Origin: Paenibacillus sp. PK3_47
GTDB lineage: Bacteria > Bacillota > Bacilli > Paenibacillales > Paenibacillaceae
Direction: 5' to 3'
NCBI RefSeq assembly: GCF_023520895.1
Contig: NZ_CP026029.1
Span: 3,162,001 to 3,226,000, forward strand
Length of the DNA: 64,000 nt
In this document: positions 8,845-18,400 of the stretch, in pieces
Position numbering within the stretch: the first letter of the stretch is position 1
How the letters are laid out: each line of letters starts with the position of its first letter
Notes under the pieces: generated by a model
Databases searched by the model: none
Told to the model about the DNA's origin: nothing
Seen by the model: only the letters and a program-made list of their open reading frames with translations
Made by a program: the position numbers and the translations under genes

Positions 8845-10424
8845 AGAATCTGCTGATTGTAGACGATGAAAGAATGATCCGACAGGGGCTTAAGGCCATG
8901 ATTGAGCGTGAATACCCGTCCCGGTACAATATTGCTCTGGCAAGCAACGGTGCGGAAGCCCTGGAGCTGTTCAGGCAGGAACGCAGGGATATTATTATTA
9001 CGGACATCCGGATGCCGGTGATGGACGGTATGGCACTGCTGGAGAATCTTTCAAAGGAGTCGCTGCCCGGCGAGGGGCCTGCTGTGGTGATTCTGAGCGG
9101 CTTTGACGATTTTGAATATGCCAAAAATGCCATCCGCCACCGGGTGAAGGATTACCTGCTGAAGCCGATCCGCCGTGAGGAGCTGTTCGACATCCTGGAA
9201 CGGATCAACGAAGAGTGGAAATCCAGAGAGAGCAGCGCCCGCAGGCTGGCTCAGGAGCAGGCCGGCTACCGCAGAGAATTGCGTGCAGCCCGGCTGGGCG
9301 GCCTGCTGATGCAGGAGGATGTCGAGCCGTCGCAGGAGCAGCTGGAAGAGCTGCACAAACTGGAACGGCCCTTTAGTGTAGGTGTACTCAATTATTATTA
9401 TAACGACGGCACGCGCATGAAGCCTGGAGAGGTACAGGGTCTGATCGAAAGGCTGACCGGGCCCTTGGAACAGAAGTTTATGGAGATTTTGACGGATTGG
9501 GAAGGGAAGCTGGTGCTGGTTGCCGGCGGTAAGGAAAGCTTTCTGGAGCTTACGAAGCAGGCAGCCGCAAAGGATCTGAAGGGCCTGACCGCCGGGATCG
9601 GAAGAAGCACCGGGAATCCGGAGGATTTCCGCAGCAGCTATAAGGAAGCCTGCCGGGCGCTGCAGTATACCTTTCTGTCGCCCCAGGCAAATTTTGTGGA
9701 CTATGAAAGTATCCGGGAAGGCAGGCTCAGCTTTGCTTCTCCCGAGAAGGAGCTGCATAAGCTGCTCAATATGCTGGGCACAGACCGCGAGAAGGAAATG
9801 AAGGCGCTGCTCGGCGTTATTTTTCAGACAGAGCATTTATCCGAGCTGGATTTGTCTTATCTGGAGAGTGTGGGCCGGAGCATTAATGAGCGGGTGCTTG
9901 ATGAAATATTCCGTGTCCACGGGGAAGCTTCGGTAGAAGTGCTGAAATTGTACCGCACAGTCGGCAATCTGTATAATTTCCGCCATTTCCATGACTATTA
10001 CCGGGCACTGGAGCATTTGCTCATCAGTGTGAACGATTATATTATAGGGTTAAGATCAGCCCATACCGAGCATGCGGACATGAGAAAAGCGCTGGACTAT
10101 ATCGAGGTAAATTATGCCCGTCCGCTGAATATGGCGATGGTAAGCAATCATGTCTCTCTTAACTATTCGTATTTCAGTGAGGCTTTTAAGGCATATACCG
10201 GCGAAAGCTTTGTCCTGTATCTCAAAAAGGTCCGCATCCGGCATGCCAAAACTCTGCTGGCAGAGAACCTTATCAAGCTGGGCGAAGTTTCCGAAGCCGT
10301 CGGCTTTGAGAACAGCAAACAGTTTACCCGCGTGTTCAAGGAGCTGGAGGGGATTTCTCCGGGCGAATACCGGGCGAAGCGCTTAATGGAGCAGGGATCC
10401 GGGCGGACCGGGGAGGACTCCTAG
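8841..10424 (+). CDS. Response regulator with AraC-type DNA-binding domain, YesN family
   Basis: 527 residues. The N-terminal receiver has acidic residues DDE at 8-10, the phosphoacceptor Asp near 55 in TDIRMPVMDG and the conserved Lys in LLKPIRREE. A long middle region follows, and the last 100 residues form the two-helix-turn-helix AraC domain (MRKALDYIEVNYARPL onward, with FENSKQFTRVFKE). The start overlaps the kinase stop, which gives a coupled two-component pair. By family precedent it activates the adjacent importer operon. Confidence 0.92.
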   Translation: MKNLLIVDDERMIRQGLKAMIEREYPSRYNIALASNGAEALELFRQERRDIIITDIRMPVMDGMALLENLSKESLPGEGPAVVILSGFDDFEYAKNAIRHRVKDYLLKPIRREELFDILERINEEWKSRESSARRLAQEQAGYRRELRAARLGGLLMQEDVEPSQEQLEELHKLERPFSVGVLNYYYNDGTRMKPGEVQGLIERLTGPLEQKFMEILTDWEGKLVLVAGGKESFLELTKQAAAKDLKGLTAGIGRSTGNPEDFRSSYKEACRALQYTFLSPQANFVDYESIREGRLSFASPEKELHKLLNMLGTDREKEMKALLGVIFQTEHLSELDLSYLESVGRSINERVLDEIFRVHGEASVEVLKLYRTVGNLYNFRHFHDYYRALEHLLISVNDYIIGLRSAHTEHADMRKALDYIEVNYARPLNMAMVSNHVSLNYSYFSEAFKAYTGESFVLYLKKVRIRHAKTLLAENLIKLGEVSEAVGFENSKQFTRVFKELEGISPGEYRAKRLMEQGSGRTGEDS

Positions 10425-10487
10425 CAGCGGGGACGACGTATTTTGCTCAGGGAATGTGGTCTGTAACTATTGTGGAGGGTTTAGTAT

Positions 10488-11291
10488 ATGGAAGTATTGA
10501 AAGGGAATTTAATCACCATAGAGACGCTGGCAGCAGATTTCCTCAGGCTGGGTGTAAAGGAAGGGATGACTGTGCTGCTGCATTCCTCCTTCAAATCATT
10601 GGGGCAATTCGTAGTCGGCGGTCCCGCAGCGGTCATTCTGGCCCTGGAACAGGTGCTGGGAGAAGAGGGGACACTCGTGATGCCGACACAATCAGCGGAT
10701 CTGTCCGATCCGGCGGGCTGGAGTAATCCTCCCGTGCCTGAGGAGTGGTGGCAGACGATCCGTGAGCAGACACCGGCTTATGATCCGGACATGACCCTGC
10801 TCCGGGGAATGGGCATCATTCCCGATACCTTCCGCAAGCAGAAGGGCGTCAAACGCAGCGGCCATCCGATCGACTCCTTTGCCGCCTGGGGCAGGCACCG
10901 GGATGAAATCATTGACGGCCACAGCCTGGACTATCCCTTTGGCGAAGCTTCACCGCTGGCCCGGATCTATGAACTGAACGGCAGTGTATTACTGCTGGGC
11001 GTAGATCATCTCAGCAACACATCCCTTCATCTCTCGGAGCACAGGGCGGATTATGCCGGAAAGCAGGAGATCACTTCCGGAGCGCCCATGATGGTGGACG
11101 GTGTCAGACAATGGGTGGAATTCAAAGATTACAACTGGAACTGTGATGATTTTGCCCAGCTTGCTGCGGATTTTCAGCAGAACACCGGACAAATTACATA
11201 CGGCACTATAGCGGCAGCAGCTGCCCAGCTTATTCCGCAGCGGGAAATTGTCGATTATGGGACAGAGTGGCTGAAGCGGAACCGGAAGTAG
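10488..11291 (+). CDS. AAC(3)-family aminoglycoside N-acetyltransferase-like protein
   Basis: 267 residues, the usual length for AAC(3)/YokD antibiotic acetyltransferases. Family landmarks visible are LLHSSFKSLG near residue 27, the GPAAVILALEQVLGEEGTLVMPT block, SGHPIDSFAAWG, and the C-terminal HLSEHRADY region with the catalytic-type His. The family moves an acetyl group from acetyl-CoA to the 3-amino group of 2-deoxystreptamine. Chromosomal copies in soil bacilli often have unknown natural substrates, so resistance is not implied. GGAGGG lies 10 bp before the ATG. It sits alone between the two-component system and a phosphatase gene. Confidence 0.85.
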   Translation: MEVLKGNLITIETLAADFLRLGVKEGMTVLLHSSFKSLGQFVVGGPAAVILALEQVLGEEGTLVMPTQSADLSDPAGWSNPPVPEEWWQTIREQTPAYDPDMTLLRGMGIIPDTFRKQKGVKRSGHPIDSFAAWGRHRDEIIDGHSLDYPFGEASPLARIYELNGSVLLLGVDHLSNTSLHLSEHRADYAGKQEITSGAPMMVDGVRQWVEFKDYNWNCDDFAQLAADFQQNTGQITYGTIAAAAAQLIPQREIVDYGTEWLKRNRK

Positions 11292-11336
11292 TTAACGGAT
11301 ATTATGTTGGGGATCTATTAGGAAGGGGAGACGGGT

Positions 11337-11972
11337 GTGACAACAACGGTGTATCTTACACGGCACGGACAGACGGAATGGAATGTCCAGCACAGGATGC
11401 AGGGACATCAGGACTCGGCACTGACGCCTCTGGGTGTGCAGCAGGCACAGTGGCTGAACCGTGGATTGCAGGGGGAGGAGCTGGATGCCATCTACTCCAG
11501 CTCCAGTCCGCGGACGCTGAGGACGGCGGAGATTGTCCGCGGGGAACGGAACGTTCCCATAATTCCTTGCGATGAATTCAAAGAGATCTGCATGGGGGTC
11601 TGGGAAGGCTGCGATTCGGCGGAAATTGAGCAGAATGACGCGCAGCAGCATCATTATTTCTGGAAAGATCCCGGTAAGTTCCGCGTAGAGGGCAGCGAGT
11701 CCTTCGCAGAAGTCCAGGAACGGGCACTGGGCAGGCTCCGGGAAATAATAGAGCAGCACGAAGGGCAAACCGTACTCATTGTAACCCATACTGTGGTGAT
11801 CAAAGTGCTTATGGCTTATTTTGAGCAGCGGGCCATGGATAAGCTGTGGGATCTGCCCTATATTTATCCGACCTGCCTGTGCAGGATTGATATTACAGAC
11901 GGGGTGCCGGAGATTATACTGCATGGAGATACCAGTCATTATGAGGTCACTGAAGCCGGGATGGAGTCCTGA
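11337..11972 (+). CDS. Histidine phosphatase superfamily protein (phosphoglycerate mutase-like)
   Basis: 211 residues. The N-terminal TRHGQTEWN motif carries the phospho-accepting histidine, IYSSSSPRTLRTAEI provides the second Arg, and LIVTHTVVIK holds the proton-donor-region His. The start is GTG, chosen because GGAAGGGGAG ends 6 bases upstream and the next Met is well inside the fold. Members include cofactor-dependent mutases, alpha-ribazole phosphatase (CobC) and broad phosphatases, and these cannot be separated by eye. It lies 45 bp after the acetyltransferase and may be co-transcribed with it. Confidence 0.85.
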   Translation: MTTTVYLTRHGQTEWNVQHRMQGHQDSALTPLGVQQAQWLNRGLQGEELDAIYSSSSPRTLRTAEIVRGERNVPIIPCDEFKEICMGVWEGCDSAEIEQNDAQQHHYFWKDPGKFRVEGSESFAEVQERALGRLREIIEQHEGQTVLIVTHTVVIKVLMAYFEQRAMDKLWDLPYIYPTCLCRIDITDGVPEIILHGDTSHYEVTEAGMES

Positions 11973-12013
11973 AAGTTTCGGTTTTTAACTTGCGGGCTAA
12001 AGAATACAATGCA

Positions 12014-12054
12014 GCAGACAGGCGGTGTCCGGTTAACGGGCATCGCCTGTCTGC
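12014..12054. terminator. Hairpin between convergent genes
   Basis: GCAGACAGGCG (12014-12024) pairs perfectly with CGCCTGTCTGC (12044-12054). No long T-run flanks either side. It lies between the convergent phosphatase and MFS genes, so a weak bidirectional terminator is likely. Confidence 0.5.
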
Positions 12055-12068
12055 ATGATCGGAGGACG

Positions 12069-13337
12069 TTAAGGTCTGGATACAGAAGGCATAACCGGTC
12101 CGCTGCTCTGCAGCGTCCGGGCTTCGAGCACAGAGAGATCGCCGTCGAGCGCCTTCAGCCCGGGGAGGAGCAGTGCGAGTCCGGCGCATAACACCGGCAG
12201 CAGGCCTGCAGCCACGAACAGGGCCGGCACACCATAGAGCTCGGCCACGGCCCCGCCGGCAAATGCGCCAAAAGGCTGCAGGCTGCCGCCGATCAGAAAA
12301 CGGATCGAGTTGACTCTCCCCTGCAGATTGCCGGGAACCAGCCGCCCGTGCAGGGAGGAGCTTAAGGAACCGAAGAAGGGGCCCAGCACTCCGGTTACAA
12401 ACACAGCGAACAGGGCAAAGTGGAAGCTCGGGATCAGCCCCCACAGCGCTGTAGCCGTACCAATACCTGCAAGGCTGCCCAGCATAATCAGCCGCCGGCG
12501 CTTCATTTCACCGAGCAGAGAGATCACACCGAGTCCGCCTAAAGTGCCGAGTGCCGAGACAGTAGTCAGCGTGCCCATAGCCGCCGCGTCGCGGTGAAGT
12601 ACCTCACGGACGTATGGCACCATCATGGTCCAGACTGCAATAGAGCTGAGGTTGCTGACCGCAGCCATGCCCATAATGGTAAGCATAGCCGGAAACTGCC
12701 TGTAGAAGGTAAAGCCTTCGGCAATTTCGCGCAAGTAAGCAGAGAGAGAGAAAGTGCCAGAGGCAGCCGCCGGCCGCGGCAGCTTAGGCAGATACAGCAG
12801 GGTCACAATGGCTGCCGTGTAGCAGATGGCATTTATGGCCAGCGCCGGCAGTGCACCGCTGGCGGCGGTCATGACGCCGGCGAGGGCCGGGCCGAGCAGG
12901 GCGGCTGCGCTCTTGCAGCCGTCGATGACGGCGAAGGCGCGCACCAGCTTGTGATTGCCGGTGATGCCGGGAATCACGGCCATTGCTGTGGGCAGGAACA
13001 GTGCCGCACAGGCTCCGCTGAGGCTGGCAGCAGCGAATAGATGCCACAGCTGCAGCTCTCCGGCGAGGCCCATGCCAAGCGGCAGGGCGATGGCGAGCAG
13101 GCGGATGGCCGCCAGGAAGGCCATGAAGCGCACACGCGGCAGCCGGTCTGACAGCGGTGAGCCGAGCAGCCGCAGCACCAGCTCCGGAATGCCGGCGCTT
13201 AGTGCCAGCGCGCCCATCGCCAGCTTGGAGCCGGTCAGCTCATAGACCAGCCACTCCATGGCCAGCAGTCCGAAGGCGTCCCCGAAAGCACTTAAAGAGA
13301 TGGTGGACAGCAGTCCGTAATAACTGCGCTTTTGCAT
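12069..13337 (-). CDS. MFS transporter (drug-efflux type)
   Basis: 422 residues from the chosen ATG (MQKRSYYGLLSTISLS). The frame stays open another 42 codons upstream, but that part is Pro-rich and unlike a membrane protein, and GGAG lies 8 bases before the ATG at 13337. An ATG at 13355 is the alternative. About 12 hydrophobic helices are visible, with the loop GSPLSDRLPRVRFM between helices 2 and 3 matching the MFS loop, as in MefA/tetracycline-type exporters. The ArsR-type regulator upstream on the same strand suggests drug or metabolite efflux under its control. Confidence 0.82.
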   Translation of the reverse strand: MQKRSYYGLLSTISLSAFGDAFGLLAMEWLVYELTGSKLAMGALALSAGIPELVLRLLGSPLSDRLPRVRFMAFLAAIRLLAIALPLGMGLAGELQLWHLFAAASLSGACAALFLPTAMAVIPGITGNHKLVRAFAVIDGCKSAAALLGPALAGVMTAASGALPALAINAICYTAAIVTLLYLPKLPRPAAASGTFSLSAYLREIAEGFTFYRQFPAMLTIMGMAAVSNLSSIAVWTMMVPYVREVLHRDAAAMGTLTTVSALGTLGGLGVISLLGEMKRRRLIMLGSLAGIGTATALWGLIPSFHFALFAVFVTGVLGPFFGSLSSSLHGRLVPGNLQGRVNSIRFLIGGSLQPFGAFAGGAVAELYGVPALFVAAGLLPVLCAGLALLLPGLKALDGDLSVLEARTLQSSGPVMPSVSRP

Positions 13338-13539
13338 GATTTTCACTCCATTCATAGACATCTCTTCCCGGGTTGGCCCTGGATCAGGGTTAGGGAGAGA
13401 GGGGCACGGCGGATCATAAGGGACCGGAAGGGCTAAAACGAGATCAGGGACTAATGCGAGCATAGCTGGTGCAAATCAAGAGAGTTAGTGCGGCATCAGG
13501 AGGGGTGGCGTGAGATCAGGGCAGTTCATTTGAGGTCAG

Positions 13540-13589
13540 GCGAGCTGACCTACCCAACAGTAGAGTTACAACCAAATTGGGCAGCTCGC
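13540..13589. repeat. Inverted repeat in the MFS upstream region
   Basis: The 332-bp stretch between the ArsR-type gene and the MFS start holds no gene. It contains GCGAGCTG (13540-13547) with CAGCTCGC (13582-13589), extended by CCCAA/TTGGG inside, and several copies of GATCAGGG and CAYCAC-like words around it. There is no T-run. It may be a transcript-stabilising hairpin or a degenerate repeat remnant. Confidence 0.45.
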
Positions 13590-13669
13590 GCCATCACACC
13601 GTTTCACGCCATTACGCCAGCTCATGCTATCACGCTGGTTCACACCACCACACCAGCCTAAAGGTTTTC

Positions 13670-14575
13670 TTAGCTCTTTAGATAGGTTGCTATGCGTTCA
13701 GGCAGAACGGTCAGCGCCTCCGGGCGCAAACTGTACGAGCTGCTTTTGCCGTTGGTATGCACAATGACCAGACCTGCTGCCCGAAGCGCGATCAGATGAT
13801 AATGGATGGTGCTTTTAGAAAGGCCCACGCCCTTGACGATTTCGGTGAAATTCAGCTGGCTTCCGGCAAGCAGGCGCAGAATGAACAGCCGCGTTTCATC
13901 CGACAGAGCCCGGGTAAGCCGCATCAGTGCGGGGGCAGGACGGCCCTCTTCTGGCGGAATAGCGTCGCAGGAGTAGGTAGTGAATACAAATTCCTCATAC
14001 AGCGAGGAGGTCACTAAAGGACGGGAGTGATATTGCGGAATAAGAATGGCCTGCTTCAAGCCCTCCACAGGATATAACCGCATACCCTCTGTAGCCTGCT
14101 CATATACCTCCATGTCATTGCTTCCATCGAGTTGAGCCCGTCTGGAATCTGCCTCCTGCTGCAGCCCTGTCAAAATCCGGGGATCAATTCCGCTGAAATA
14201 ACCGGCATTCCATTCACGGATAATTTCCGAGGCTGAGCTGCGCAGGTCGCTGAGATTTGAGGGGACAGACTGCCCGAAGCGTCCGGCAATCTCATACAGC
14301 TCCCCTGGAGACAGGGCGTCGAACCAGTTCAGGAATCCGTCCACAGAACGCTCTCCGGGACAGCTCCAGATATAAGGCGATAAGCTGAAGTCACCGGTCA
14401 TCGTCATAATCTCCCGCATTTTCTGCAGCAGCCTGGGAGCGAACTGTTCCTGAACCTCCCGCACCCAGAGCTTTCCGGCGTCCATAGCGTTATGGTTTTG
14501 TTTCCACAGGAATGCGTTCAGACTGGTGATACATTCATACATTGGCGCAAAATCCACTTCAACCTTGTAACTCAT
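13670..14575 (-). CDS. ArsR-family transcriptional regulator with long N-terminal domain
   Basis: 301 residues, about three times a simple ArsR protein. The C-terminal part is a winged helix: LSDETRLFILRLLAGSQLN, then FTEIVKGVGLSKSTIHYHL as the recognition helix, then LVIVHTNGKSSSYSL as the wing. The first 200 residues form a helical domain of the kind seen in DUF5937-type regulators, with no metal-binding CxC motif, so metal sensing is unlikely. It lies upstream of the MFS exporter on the same strand and probably regulates it. Confidence 0.8.
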   Translation of the reverse strand: MSYKVEVDFAPMYECITSLNAFLWKQNHNAMDAGKLWVREVQEQFAPRLLQKMREIMTMTGDFSLSPYIWSCPGERSVDGFLNWFDALSPGELYEIAGRFGQSVPSNLSDLRSSASEIIREWNAGYFSGIDPRILTGLQQEADSRRAQLDGSNDMEVYEQATEGMRLYPVEGLKQAILIPQYHSRPLVTSSLYEEFVFTTYSCDAIPPEEGRPAPALMRLTRALSDETRLFILRLLAGSQLNFTEIVKGVGLSKSTIHYHLIALRAAGLVIVHTNGKSSSYSLRPEALTVLPERIATYLKS

Positions 14576-14749
14576 CTGATTCCTCGATTCTGTTTTAGTT
14601 GGGTATCTCTAATTTGAAGTGATAGTCAAAACGGTTGTGTATTGTTATTTGTTCTATAAATGTAGAACTATTTATTGGTTTTATAATAAACGAATTAATT
14701 AGGATTGGCAATAGGAGGAAGAAAAATGTACAGGTGCCGTGGACGGATT

Positions 14750-15111
14750 AGGCTTGGACAGTACATAGAGTGAAGGCAGCGGTCTAAAGAACGTAAAGTG
14801 TAAAGCGTAAAGCGTGGACGGTGGGACATTTGAAGTTGGACAGTAACAGTAGAACGTAGAGTGTGGACCGAAGAATGTAGAGCGAAGACCGTGAAGTGCA
14901 AACCGTAGAATGTTGACTGTGAAGCATGGACTGCGGAACGTAGGACGTGGTGCGTGGATATAGAACGTCGAGTGCAAACTGTAGAATGTAGACCGCTGAC
15001 CGTGAAGTACAAACCGTAGAATGTAGACTGTGAGTATGGATTATAGACGTGGAGCGTGGACTATAGAAACGTGGAACCTAGAGCGTAGAACATAGACCGC
15101 AGACCGCAGAT
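14750..15111. repeat. Degenerate 7-bp tandem repeat array
   Basis: From about 14786 the sequence parses almost continuously into heptamers (GTAAAGC, GTAAAGC, GTGGACG, GTAGAAC, GTAGAGT, GTGGACC, GAAGAAT, GTAGAGC and so on), with consensus close to GTRGAMY, roughly 45 units, and a few 6- or 8-base units that shift phase. A looser start is visible from 14750. No gene is supported here. Open minus-strand frames are a by-product of the 21-bp/7-codon periodicity. Confidence 0.85.
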
Positions 15112-15127
15112 CCAGCAGTGCATTTTT

Positions 15128-15313
15128 CTAACGGACCGAGGATCCCTTATTTACACCAAAATCGCCATGATGAACGGCTAACGGACTTCAGTTCCGTTAT
15201 GTAGAGCAATTTTTCCTTAAAAGGCATGATCCTGCGGTAATAAGGGAACTACGGTCCGTTAGCTTGAAAAGAGGAGCAAACGCGAGGAAATAACGCCCCT
15301 ACGGTCCGTTAGC
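15128..15313. repeat. CTAACGGAC/GGTCCGTTAG dispersed inverted-repeat cluster
   Basis: CTAACGGACC at 15128-15137, CTAACGGAC at 15178-15186 with GTTCCGTTAT at 15191-15200, and GGTCCGTTAGC at 15253-15263 and 15303-15313. The copies face each other with AT-rich spacers. Such words recur between genes in Paenibacillus genomes (from memory). No coding potential is seen. Confidence 0.65.
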
Positions 15314-15390
15314 GTATGAGCAGCAGGTTCAGGAAGTTTTTCAGCTATGTCTCCCGGGATACAGTTAGTCTCCACGGATACGGAATAATA

Positions 15391-15442
15391 AAAAAGCGGA
15401 GATCCCGCTGGACGCTGACCGCGTCCAGGGAATCTCCGCTAT
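15391..15442 (-). terminator. Intrinsic terminator of the nuclease/nucleotidase gene
   Basis: On the minus strand AGCGGAGATTCCC pairs with GGGATCTCCGCT around an inner CTGGACGC/GCGTCCAG stem, followed by TTTTTT (plus-strand A-run at 15390-15395). It lies 43 bp after the stop codon. Confidence 0.85.
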
Positions 15443-15484
15443 TTGGTGCTGCTGTGCAGCAGTTACAACGCTTGATGCTGATGG

Positions 15485-18400
15485 TTAGTTGATGAACTCC
15501 AGGAATTTCAGTGTCTTCTCCAGCATAGTTACAGCTTCCGCCCGTGTAGCATTATTCTGTGGTGCGAAGGAGCCGTCCGGTCTGCCTTGGATGATCAGTT
15601 CAGCGGCAATTTCCTGTACTGCTGCCTGTGACCAGGCCGGGATCTTCGCAGCATCGCTGAACTTGGCCAGCGCAGCCGGACCGGCAGTCAGGGTTGTGCC
15701 GGTATACTTGATGGCTTTGGACAGGATCACTGCCATCTCCTGGCGGGTGATTGGGCTGTTAGGTTTGAAGGTGCCGTCTGTATAACCTGTAATCAGGCCC
15801 GCAGCGGCTGCTGTCTGTACGGCATCAGCGTACCATGCGCTTGTGCTGACATCACTGAATGAGGTTCCGCCGCTTACTGTCGCAAGTCCCAGTGAACGTG
15901 TGATCAGTGCAGCGAACTCAGCACGGGAGACCATCTTCGATGGTGAGAACTCGGTGCTGCTCGTTCCTGTGATGATCAGTTTGGAGGCCAGAAGATCAAT
16001 GGCTGCTTTTGCCCAATGTCCAGCGGTATCTCCGAATGTCTTGGAAGACTGGACAACCGTGTAATAGCTGTTGCTGTTTCTAGTGACGCTGACTTCGGTG
16101 GTTCCATCGGCCTTGGCCGTGAATACGGAAGGCACGAAGGAAATGGTGCCGGTAGCCGGATCAAAGGATACGGCTGTTGCATTCTGCGGATTCAGCACGG
16201 ATGGAGCCGTGAGCGTACGCTTCACATAAGTGCTGCCGAAGTTATTCAGCGGCACACTGTTATTACCGGCTTGCGCTGTAATGCCAAATTCAATGACCGG
16301 AGCTGCCAATGTAACGGAACCGGCTTGTGCAGTCAGGGCCTGGTTCACGCTGTTGAGCGTATCCGGATCTGCCTTAAGGATTGAGACTGTAATTGTAAAA
16401 TCACTTGTTCCAAGCTGTGCAGCCAGTGCAGTTCCATTTACGATACCGAGCGGAAGGGAATAAGACGCTCCATCCGTAGTGAACGTAAGAACTGTCGCAG
16501 GATTAGCTGCAGCCTGCTGGATCAGTACGCTGGCTGGAAGCACAGCCTGTGTTCCGCCTGCTGAGGAAACCAGCGGGATGACCAGTTCGCTGCTGCCCGC
16601 CGGCAGAGCGGCGAACTGTGCTGTCAGAGACTCAGCAGTAAGTGTTGTTACCTGCGGTGAAGCAGAAGGTGCAGGTGTTGCTGTTGCAGAAGGTGCAGGT
16701 GTTGATGGCGTTCCGCCATTTCCGCCTCCACCACCCGGAGGATTAGTTGGTGCCGGTGCTGCACCTTTCAGATCCGTAATCCGGCCTTCTGTACCTATAT
16801 TCACCGTTCCGACTTGTCCCAGATAATCTGTAAACACTTCATAATCCGGCAGGTACAGCTCATAATAACGTCCGTCTGCCTTAGCTGCAGCCAGCGCGCG
16901 GTAGAAATCTCCGCCGCCTGCCATGAAGGAGTTCGTAGACAGGATATAGTAAGCATCCAGGTCAATCGGCACATAGCTGCCGTCAGCCTGCTTAATGTCT
17001 ACTGAAACGATACGCTCTCCTTCCTCCTCCAGCAGATTCGAGGTAGGATTGATCTTTTCCGCCTGCTTCGTGGAGTCATAGGTGTATCTCATACCCGATA
17101 CCTGGGCAAATCTGCCCTGATCGCCTTCCAATCCACTTACGCTGTTTTCAAGGGAAGAAATGATTTCTTTTCCCGTCACCTTCAGGGCTACCAGACTGTT
17201 GGAGAACGGCATAACCGTCAGCACTTCACCGAGTGTAATTTCGCCCTGATCGATGCCGGCGCGGATGCCGCCGCCGTTCTGGATGGAGACAAAGCCTTTA
17301 ATGGCAGCCAGCTCGCCAGCAGGGAGAAGCTTGCTTACGAGTTCGGTTGCCTTGGTGTTAATACCATCGGCAATGAGATTACCCAGGTTAGTTTCTTCTT
17401 TGCGGACCACGCGGGTCATCTTGCCGTCAATCATCCGCTCATAGACCAGTGGAACCTCAGTATTGCCAACAACAGTCTGACGGATTTCCTTCAGCTGGTC
17501 GTCATATTTGACCAGCATTTGCTTCGCTGTAGCATCTTCTGCAAATTTGGTTGTATCGATCAGCTTTCCGTTGTACGTAGTGATGACACCTTCATCGTCG
17601 AAATTAACATCCAGTTCGCCGAGGTATGTGCCGTATTCACCGGTTTGTACAATCAGTGTCGGCTCGCTGTCCGCGTTAAGGATCACAGGAGCGTCCAGCT
17701 TGGTGTGGGAATGTCCGCCGACGATCACGTCAATGCCCGCAACCTCTACAGCCAGTTTTTGGTCAACGCTGTAGCCCAGATGGGACAGGGCAACAATTTT
17801 GTTAACGCCCAGTGCCTGCAGGGATTTCACAGTGTTTTCGGCACTGGTCTTGTAATTCTTAAAGCTGATGTTATCGCCAGGTGAAGAAAGGCCCACGGTA
17901 TCTTCAGTGGTAAGAGCGAGAATGCCAATTTTCTCTCCGTACACTTCTTTAATGACGGATGGATAAATATGACCGTCCTCTACTGGAGTCTCCGAAGTGG
18001 AGCCGCCAACGCCGTTCACAAAAATCTCTTTCAGCTCATTATCCTTAGTCGTAAAGTCAATATTCGAGCTGATGAACGGGAAGTTCGCCTGATCGATGAA
18101 GGTTCTCAGCGCAGGCAGACCCCTATCAAACTCGTGATTACCAAAGGTCATGGCGTCATATCCGATGTAGTTCATGAATTCCAGATCGGCAAGGCCATTA
18201 AATTGGGTGAAATACAGGGTTCCGGAGAACACGTCCCCGGCATCCACCAGGATGGAATTCTCCGTACGCTCCTGCTTGATCGCAGTCATCCGTTTAACAA
18301 CAGTTTCCAGATGGCTATGCGTGTCATTGGTATGCAAGATGCGCAGGGAGAAGTCCTCATCCGGTGCTGCACCTTTCAAATCCGTAATGCGGCCTTCGAG

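Noticed and set aside
13338..13463. N-terminal extension of the MFS transporter
   Set aside because: Pro-rich and unlike a transporter N-terminus. A better ribosome site serves the ATG at 13337.
14695..15012. Open minus-strand frames of about 100 residues in the heptamer array
   Set aside because: They arise from the 7-bp periodicity (21 bp = 7 codons). The peptide is a repetitive His/Thr/Ser/Phe string with no ribosome site or family.
15128..15313. Possible CRISPR array
   Set aside because: Repeats are too short, inverted and unevenly spaced, and no cas genes are present. The same holds for 25319-25506.
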